Positions 8,383 to 12,520 of a stretch of DNA of 13,802 bases are shown here, piece by piece (position 1 is the stretch's first letter; each line of letters opens with the position of its first letter). The notes under the pieces are model-generated. The model did no database searches, was not told the DNA's origin, and saw only the letters and a program-made list of their open reading frames with translations. The stretch is from assembly GCA_002688965.1 (NCBI GenBank), contig NZEE01000091.1, positions 1 through 13,802 of the forward strand, in the 5' to 3' direction. The stretch comes from an archaeon (GTDB taxonomy: Archaea; Aenigmatarchaeota; Aenigmatarchaeia; GW2011-AR5; GCA-2688965). Position numbers and translations under genes: made by a program.

Positions 8383-8419
8383 CTCCCCTTTTCTTTTGAT
8401 TAAACTTTTTTCAAAAGTT
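8383..8419 (-). other. tRNA-Lys intron 2, at position 37/38 (37 nt)
   Basis: It lies at the canonical archaeal site, one base 3' of the anticodon. The exon bases CTCT (32-35) can pair with GGGG near the intron end (two G-U pairs), leaving bulges TA|A and AG|A, so the excised segment is bounded as expected. The intron interior forms alternative hairpins: CTTTTGA with TCAAAAG, or a 10-bp stem at 8400-8422 that includes anticodon bases. The motif is therefore a relaxed bulge-helix-bulge. Confidence 0.82.
8389..8411 (+). terminator. Possible U-tract terminator for the surface operon, antisense to tRNA intron 2
   Basis: On the plus strand, T-tracts at 8389-8392, 8394-8397 and 8406-8411 begin about 45 bases after the stop codon at 8344. 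They are the complement of the A-rich tRNA intron. Archaeal termination commonly uses such U-tracts. No independent evidence of use. Confidence 0.35.
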
Positions 8420-8434
8420 TAAGAGGCTAGGGCT

Positions 8435-8465
8435 TTTGATACTTTTTTATTTTCTAAATAAAGTT
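8435..8465 (-). other. tRNA-Lys intron 1, in the D-stem (31 nt)
   Basis: It interrupts the 3' strand of the D-stem between the first G (8466) and AGC (8434-8432). A standard bulge-helix-bulge can be drawn: bulge AG|A on the 5' side, central 4-bp helix TGGT with ATCA (one G-U pair), bulge AA|A on the 3' side, and inner helix ACTTT with AAAGT capped by an AT-rich hairpin. Cutting between the second and third bases of each bulge gives exactly the spliced D-stem GAGC. The outer helix is weak. Confidence 0.8.
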
Positions 8466-8938
8466 CTACCAAGCTGAGCTACGGGCCCAATAATTCCACC
8501 CGCACTAATACTCAAGAATAAACTCAAATTTCCCTTAATAAAACTTTCCAACGGAAATAATCCAAAAGGTAAAATAAATATAACAAAGTAAACTAAAACA
8601 TTAAACCACTCCAATTCTCTAGAAAATATCAACAAATACAAAAATCCCAAACTACCAATCAACAATCCATATTCTACACCTAAAAAATTACTTAAAAATA
8701 CTCCAAGACCAACAAAAAACACAGTACTTCTAGCTAAAAAATAATAAACTAACAATCCAATTAATATACCAACACTAAAAACATCAATTCTAACAAAAAA
8801 CAAACTTACAAAAAGAAGTAATAAAACAAATCTCTCACCAATTAAAAAATATCTCTCACCATTTTTAACTTCTTCTTTAGTTATTAACCCTAAGACTTTA
8901 CCAAATACTAACCCAAAAAAAACTAAAACATTATACAT
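8447..8938 (-). CDS. Polytopic membrane protein of unknown function (163 aa), C-terminus inside tRNA-Lys
   Basis: I do not recognise the family. The protein is very hydrophobic, with about six to seven likely membrane segments (roughly residues 2-19, 37-49, 52-68, 72-86, 88-105, 112-130 and 138-150) and a charged loop (TKEEVKNGER) after the first. ATG at 8938 lies about 27 bp from a TTAAATA box (8963-8969), which suits a leaderless start. From residue 151 onward the reading frame is the tRNA-Lys gene itself, giving the tail GPVAQLGRTLFRK, and the stop codon at 8449-8447 falls within tRNA intron 1. The natural tail could be either real or a product of later tRNA encroachment. No other open frame explains 8489-8938, which supports a true gene. 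Confidence 0.65.
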   Translation of the reverse strand: MYNVLVFFGLVFGKVLGLITKEEVKNGERYFLIGERFVLLLLFVSLFFVRIDVFSVGILIGLLVYYFLARSTVFFVGLGVFLSNFLGVEYGLLIGSLGFLYLLIFSRELEWFNVLVYFVIFILPFGLFPLESFIKGNLSLFLSISAGGIIGPVAQLGRTLFRK

Positions 8939-8976
8939 AAGTAATTTAATATATTAAAACTTATTTAAGCTTTATT
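8939..8976. promoter_or_regulatory. Overlapping divergent promoters in a 38-bp intergenic region
   Basis: For dtdA (plus), TTTAATATATT at 8945-8955 is centred about 27 bp before the ATG at 8977. For the membrane protein (minus), TTAAATA read from 8969 to 8963 is centred about 27 bp before its ATG at 8938. Both transcripts would be leaderless. Because the two boxes lie side by side, the two genes probably compete for TBP/TFB binding. Confidence 0.55.
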
Positions 8977-9750
8977 ATGGAATATGAAGTAATAATATCA
9001 AAAAAAGATCCAGCATCTATGAACATTGGTAATGCACTAAAAGAATTAGACTATCATGGAAAGTTACATGTAATTCAAGAAAGATCAATTTACTCAAAAG
9101 ATTTAGATCATGAAGAAAACTTCCTTATATTCGCAACAAAACACGAATCAACATCACTAAAAAAAACTTTAACAGTTCACAACCCAGGGAATTGGGGAAA
9201 GGCAGATTTAGGAGGTAAAGATTTTAACTTACCTCCATCAACGGCATCTATCTTAAAACAAGCTTTCTTAGAATTAAAAACTAACAACAATTTAGATTAT
9301 GAAACTTCAGGAGAAGCAACTCATCATGGACCAGAATTAAATACACCATCTTTATTCATAGAAATAGGCTCTTCAAATTTACAATGGAAAGACCCAAAAG
9401 CTGCAGAGGTAATAGCTAAATCAATAATTTCATTAACATCTAAAAAAATCCCCAAATATAAAACAGCTATTGGAATTGGAGGGGGACATTATATGCCTTC
9501 TTTCAACAAAGTTTTAGAAAGAACTAATATCGCTTTATCTTATATTTGCCCAAAACACAATTTAGAACTATTAAATGAAGATTTATTACAACAAGCTATA
9601 AAAAATACTACAGAAAAAGTTGACTTTATATTACTAGATTGGAAAGGATTAGGTTTAGAAAAAGAAAAAATAAAAAAACTAACAGAAAATTTAAATCTGC
9701 CAGTTAAGAGATCTCAAAACGTACTTTCAGACGAAGAGTTTAAGCTCTAG
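8977..9750 (+). CDS. dtdA: D-aminoacyl-tRNA deacylase, archaeal type
   Basis: Hydrolyses the ester bond of D-aminoacyl-tRNAs in the cytoplasm, freeing the tRNA and keeping D-amino acids out of translation. The 257-residue length is normal for the archaeal DtdA (DTD2) family. Conserved family blocks are visible in order: ATKHES (53-58), TVHNPGNWG (66-74), SGEATHHGPE (111-120), SLFIEIGS (125-132) and GIGGGHYMP (166-174). The His and Glu residues in these blocks are the expected metal-binding and catalytic positions. ATG at 8977 is preceded by a TATA box at the leaderless distance. Its last 11 bases overlap the 3' end of the convergent zinc-protein gene. Nothing suggests inactivation. Confidence 0.93.
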   Translation: MEYEVIISKKDPASMNIGNALKELDYHGKLHVIQERSIYSKDLDHEENFLIFATKHESTSLKKTLTVHNPGNWGKADLGGKDFNLPPSTASILKQAFLELKTNNNLDYETSGEATHHGPELNTPSLFIEIGSSNLQWKDPKAAEVIAKSIISLTSKKIPKYKTAIGIGGGHYMPSFNKVLERTNIALSYICPKHNLELLNEDLLQQAIKNTTEKVDFILLDWKGLGLEKEKIKKLTENLNLPVKRSQNVLSDEEFKL

Positions 9751-9961
9751 GTTTTCGCTCATATTTATCTCTACATTGAGTGCTACAATAAACTATATTA
9801 TTACTAGTTACCCCTTTTCCAATAACAATACCACCCTCAGGGCCACAACCAGCACATTTTCTATATTCTGTAGAAGCTGAATGCTCTTGTACTATCCTTC
9901 CTAAACTCTCGTCTATGTCTAATTCTCTCTCAAAATTTCCGTGTAAATCTCCTAAATTCAT
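9740..9961 (-). CDS. Small zinc-binding protein, TRASH/MYM-like finger (73 aa)
   Basis: Four cysteines form C36-x2-C39 and C59-x3-C63. The second pair sits in IVYCSTQCRDKYE, which resembles the C-terminal half of TRASH/YHS-type treble-clef fingers that bind a metal ion. The N-terminal 30 residues are acidic and probably a short helix. Function is unknown; small proteins of this kind often bind nucleic acid or act as metal sensors, but nothing here decides it. ATG at 9961 lies about 29 bp from a TATA box at 9987-9994, so the transcript has almost no leader. It converges on dtdA with an 11-base tail-to-tail overlap. Confidence 0.72.
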   Translation of the reverse strand: MNLGDLHGNFERELDIDESLGRIVQEHSASTEYRKCAGCGPEGGIVIGKGVTSNNIVYCSTQCRDKYERKPRA

Positions 9962-9988
9962 TGTGCTCTTTTTCTTAACGAGACGATT

Positions 9989-10001
9989 TATAAAGTTTTC
10001 T
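9989..10001 (-). promoter_or_regulatory. BRE/TATA promoter of the small zinc-protein gene
   Basis: Read on the minus strand this is AGAAAACTTTATA, identical over 13 bases to the promoter at 1646-1658. It is centred about 30 bp before the ATG at 9961 and sits just downstream of the pilin-like gene that ends at 10009. Confidence 0.6.
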
Positions 10002-10008
10002 ATAAGAA

Positions 10009-10500
10009 TTAAGGTTCAGGACAATCAGTAATTCCGCTAGTAATTATCTCAAGCCTATCCTGACATAATCCTCCATCTAAATGAGGAAATACTTCAATTT
10101 TATTTACATCATTAACAGGACCACCTTCTAAAGCATTAACTACAGTTCTAGCAAGAACTCTTTGTATTTGTTGGAAACTACCGCCAGCAGTTTGTTCAAA
10201 AGTAGCTGAACTTCCATCGCTACCAGAAACTCTAACAGTTACATGATCTATAGGCTGTTCCCCATCATTATCTACATTTAATTGCACAGTTGTTGCTTCA
10301 GCTCTATTATCAACACAAACTTTACTTACTTTAACAGAAGTGCTTAAACAATCCAAAGAAGTTGCCAATTTTGCATCAGCTGCAGAAGTAGCTTCTTCAA
10401 CCACACCACTTTGAATCCAATTAGAAATTAATACAAACAAAGTAATTACAAATGCTATCAACAACACCGCGGATATTAACGGTGAAAGTCCTCTTTCCAT
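10009..10500 (-). CDS. Archaeal type IV pilin-like protein, class III signal sequence (163 aa)
   Basis: The N-terminus MERGLSPLISAVLLIAFVIT is a class III (prepilin) signal: a short basic leader with Gly4 as the probable prepilin-peptidase cleavage site (G|LSPL), then one hydrophobic helix (about 6-27) that would pack into a filament core or anchor the protein. The ectodomain (about 45-163) is beta-rich and has four cysteines (51, 62, 146, 160), enough for two disulfides. I chose ATG at 10500 instead of 10509 because it puts the signal motif in its normal place and lies 27 bp from the TATA box. It is a paralogue of the gene immediately upstream, with matching cysteine positions. Whether it forms a pilus or another surface fibre cannot be told; no assembly ATPase or platform gene is in the window. 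Confidence 0.82.
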   Translation of the reverse strand: MERGLSPLISAVLLIAFVITLFVLISNWIQSGVVEEATSAADAKLATSLDCLSTSVKVSKVCVDNRAEATTVQLNVDNDGEQPIDHVTVRVSGSDGSSATFEQTAGGSFQQIQRVLARTVVNALEGGPVNDVNKIEVFPHLDGGLCQDRLEIITSGITDCPEP

Positions 10501-10523
10501 AAAAACCATAAAACACCCTTTAC

Positions 10524-10531
10524 TTTATAAG
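10524..10531 (-). promoter_or_regulatory. TATA box of the downstream pilin-like gene
   Basis: CTTATAAA on the minus strand, centred at about 10527, exactly 27 bp from the chosen ATG at 10500, with an A-rich BRE-like stretch upstream. It lies in the 40-bp gap between the two pilin-like genes, so the downstream copy can be transcribed alone. Confidence 0.55.
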
Positions 10532-10540
10532 TTTTTCTAA

Positions 10541-11017
10541 TTAACATTTTTCAATTTTATCAATGATAACTTTACTCTTTTCACACAAGGATTCACTAGT
10601 AGATTTAGCATATACCTCAACTAAACTAGGAGTTTTAACTTTCTCATTTAAATCTAACAAATTATTCTTTTTCAAAATTCTATTGGGAGCAGAAACAGGA
10701 TTCTCAGAACTAAAATCAGCAACACCCAAATCACCATTATCATTCAATACTCTAATAACAACATTACTAACATCTTCTCCAAAATTATCTAAATTAACTC
10801 CTACACTACTAGCCTCATCCAAACTATCAACGCAAGCATTAACAACCCTAATATCAATACTATTACAATCTAATTGTCTCTCTAATTTACTAGTAGTTTT
10901 ATCTATAGTTTCATCAACAACATCACTCTGAACAAAATTAGTTACAACAACAAATATAGTAATTACAAAAGCCAAAGTCAAAACACTGGCTATCAAAGGA
11001 CTAACACCTTTTTTCAT
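10541..11017 (-). CDS. Archaeal type IV pilin-like protein, class III signal sequence (158 aa)
   Basis: MKKGVSPLIASVLTLAFVIT is a textbook archaeal prepilin/archaellin-type leader with predicted cleavage after Gly4, followed by a single hydrophobic helix (about 6-28). The ectodomain has cysteines at 51, 62, 145 and 158, almost superimposable on the neighbouring paralogue (51, 62, 146, 160), and shares the LDC...CVD pattern, so both probably have the same fold with two disulfides. The start is ATG at 11017. A longer in-frame ATG at 11035 would place six extra residues before the leader and is too close to the TATA box at 11041-11050. Exported by Sec and processed by a prepilin peptidase, by analogy with the family; partner assembly genes are not in view. 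Confidence 0.82.
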   Translation of the reverse strand: MKKGVSPLIASVLTLAFVITIFVVVTNFVQSDVVDETIDKTTSKLERQLDCNSIDIRVVNACVDSLDEASSVGVNLDNFGEDVSNVVIRVLNDNGDLGVADFSSENPVSAPNRILKKNNLLDLNEKVKTPSLVEVYAKSTSESLCEKSKVIIDKIEKC

Positions 11018-11040
11018 ATTATAACTAAAACACACAATTC

Positions 11041-11050
11041 TTTATATATT
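11041..11050. promoter_or_regulatory. Single TATA element serving two divergent leaderless genes
   Basis: TTTATATATT is near-symmetric and lies midway between the two starts: about 28 bp from the ATG at 11017 (minus) and 26 bp from the ATG at 11071 (plus). The 53-bp gap holds no other convincing TATA box on either strand. Confidence 0.6.
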
Positions 11051-11070
11051 TTTCTCATACAATCACTTTC

Positions 11071-11817
11071 ATGGTAAAAACAGCAATAATCTTAGCAGCA
11101 GGTTACGCAAAAAGATTATATCCATTAACCAAGAATTTCCCAAAACCATTATTAGAAATAGAAAAAAATAAACCTGTAATTAACTACATTATAGAAAAAC
11201 TAGAAAAAACAGATATTGAAAAAATATACCTAATAACAAATAACAAATATTTTAACCATTTTATAAATTGGAAAAATAATTTAAAAACAAATTTAAACAT
11301 AGAAATAATAAATGATAATACAAAAACAGAAGAAACTAGACTAGGAGCAATAGGAGATTTAAATTTCACAATAAACAAATTAAATTTAGCTGAACCTTTA
11401 CTAATTTTAAGCGCAGATAACCTATATGATTTTGAGTTAACTCCAATAATGAACTATTTTAAAGAAAAAGAAAAAGACACTACAATCTTAATAGAACAAC
11501 CAGAAGAAATAATAAAATTAACATCCTCAGTTAAAATAGATAACAACAGTAAAATAACATTATTTGAAGAAAAACCAAAAATACCAAAATCTTTACTAGT
11601 TTCTATAGGAATCTATCTTTACACAAAAGAAACTGTAAACTTAATCCAACATTATCTAGATTCAGGAAATAATCCAGACCAACCAGGTAGATTTTTACAA
11701 TGGCTATACAAAGAAAAAGAAGTTCATGGTTTAACTATTAATGAAAGATGGTTTGACATAGGTTCTTTAGAATCTTTAGAAAAAGCAAGAAAGGAATACA
11801 AACAGAAACCTTTATAA
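11071..11817 (+). CDS. Sugar-phosphate nucleotidyltransferase (248 aa)
   Basis: Belongs to the RmlA/GlmU-like NTP transferase family, which makes NDP-sugars from a sugar 1-phosphate and an NTP. The N-terminal signature AAGYAKRLYPLT followed by PKPLLEI (residues 9-30) is the nucleotide-binding loop; Arg14 and Lys25 are the usual catalytic residues. SADN (114-117) supplies a metal-binding Asp. FEEKP (165-169) and WFDIG (227-231) are further family motifs. There is no C-terminal left-handed beta-helix or CBS domain, so this is a single-domain enzyme. The loop reads GYAKRL where GxGTRL is typical, a tolerated variant. The sugar (glucose, mannose or other) and nucleotide cannot be told from sequence. 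A role in glycan precursor supply, perhaps for surface glycoproteins, is inference. Confidence 0.85.
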   Translation: MVKTAIILAAGYAKRLYPLTKNFPKPLLEIEKNKPVINYIIEKLEKTDIEKIYLITNNKYFNHFINWKNNLKTNLNIEIINDNTKTEETRLGAIGDLNFTINKLNLAEPLLILSADNLYDFELTPIMNYFKEKEKDTTILIEQPEEIIKLTSSVKIDNNSKITLFEEKPKIPKSLLVSIGIYLYTKETVNLIQHYLDSGNNPDQPGRFLQWLYKEKEVHGLTINERWFDIGSLESLEKARKEYKQKPL

Positions 11818-11820
11818 ATA
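11804..11820 (+). promoter_or_regulatory. Promoter of psmB–fttA, overlapping the upstream stop codon
   Basis: AGAAACCTTTATAAATA resembles the AGAAAACTTTATA promoters elsewhere in the window. The TAA stop of the nucleotidyltransferase gene (11815-11817) is part of the TATA box. Transcription would start near 11840, giving a leader of roughly 20 bases before the ATG at 11860. Confidence 0.5.
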
Positions 11821-11859
11821 TATTAAATAAACAAATTGTAAGATCTTATTCTGATCAAA

Positions 11860-12495
11860 ATGACTAAAGAATATTTAAAAACAGGAACTACAACCGTTGG
11901 TATCAAGTGCAAAGAAGGTTTAATCCTAGCAGCAGATAAAAGAGCTGGCGGTGGAATTATAGTAGATAAAAGAGCACAAAAAATCTACCAAATAACAGAT
12001 AATATAGCATTAACTATGGCTGGAACAGCATCTGATGCTCAATTAATAACTAAATTAATCGGTGCAGAATTAAGATTAATGGAAATAAGAAAAGAAAAAT
12101 CAGTTACAATCAAAGAAGCAGCAAATTTATTATCAGGAATTGTATATCAAAATATAAGAAGACCTTCAATGATTCCCGGAATATCTCATTTCATATTAGG
12201 TGGAAAAGATGCCACAGGATTTCATATTTTCGATGTTTATCCAGATGGATCATTATCTGAATGTAAGGATTTCATCTCTTCTGGTTCAGGATCAGTTATG
12301 GCTTACGGAGTTTTAGAAACTTTATATACTCCAGAACTACCATTAAAAGAAGGTGCAGAATTAGCTATTAAATGTTTAAACGCTGCAATCCAAAGAGATA
12401 TGAATTCAGGTGATGGTTTCGATATTATCTCAATAACAGAAGAGGGCGTGAAAAAAGTTGCATCAAAAGAACTTTTCCAGAAAATTACTTTATAA
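11860..12495 (+). CDS. psmB: Proteasome subunit beta
   Basis: Catalytic subunit of the 20S proteasome, a Thr-dependent N-terminal nucleophile hydrolase that degrades cytoplasmic proteins inside a barrel made with alpha subunits. A short propeptide MTKEYLKTG is removed before TTTVGI, so mature Thr1 is residue 9. Asp17 (AADKR) and the Lys of QKIYQ are the partner active-site residues. The GSG segment and the DMNSGDG block supply the Ser129, Asp166 and Ser169 equivalents. The loop after ADKRA reads GGGIIVDKRAQK and is one residue shorter than in typical archaeal subunits, with Gly in place of Thr/Ser21, whose backbone contacts substrate. The subunit should still be active. It lies 25 bp upstream of fttA in the same direction, a gene pair known from many archaea, and is probably co-transcribed with it. 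Confidence 0.95.
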   Translation: MTKEYLKTGTTTVGIKCKEGLILAADKRAGGGIIVDKRAQKIYQITDNIALTMAGTASDAQLITKLIGAELRLMEIRKEKSVTIKEAANLLSGIVYQNIRRPSMIPGISHFILGGKDATGFHIFDVYPDGSLSECKDFISSGSGSVMAYGVLETLYTPELPLKEGAELAIKCLNAAIQRDMNSGDGFDIISITEEGVKKVASKELFQKITL

Positions 12496-12507
12496 TTATT
12501 CTAACAC

Positions 12508-12512
12508 GGTGA
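12508..12512 (+). promoter_or_regulatory. Shine-Dalgarno-like site before fttA
   Basis: GGTGA lies eight bases before the ATG at 12521, in the 25-bp gap after psmB. It supports this start and internal initiation on a shared psmB–fttA message. Confidence 0.5.
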
Positions 12513-12520
12513 AATTGTAA

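Larger units (their letters stand above)
8347..8488 (-). tRNA. tRNA-Lys(CUU) with two introns
   Basis: Removing two introns leaves a 74-nt cloverleaf in which every stem pairs: acceptor GGGCCCG/CGGGCCC (8488-8482 with 8354-8348), D-stem GCTC/GAGC, anticodon stem CTAGC/GCTAG, and T-stem GCGGG/CCCGT closed by a G-U pair, with TTCAAAT as the T-loop. The anticodon CTT is at 8423-8421 and the discriminator base is G (8347). CCA is not encoded. Without removal of the first intron the D-stem would contain a C-A mismatch and the distance to the anticodon stem would be impossible. Sequence identity elements agree with archaeal tRNA-Lys. The 5' end overlaps the last 13 codons of an upstream membrane-protein gene on the same strand. 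The 3' end is two bases from the stop codon of the convergent surface operon. Confidence 0.93.

Noticed and set aside
8400..8422. A 10-bp inverted repeat (TTAAACTTTT with AAAAGTTTAA) as a stand-alone terminator or operator
   Set aside because: It lies within tRNA-Lys, spanning anticodon bases and intron 2, and is better explained as part of the folding of the precursor; the T-runs on the plus strand are listed separately.
10563..10931. A 122-codon plus-strand frame across the upstream pilin-like gene
   Set aside because: Ser/Leu/Thr-rich antisense of a gene with a clear class III leader and a paralogue; no promoter on the plus strand.
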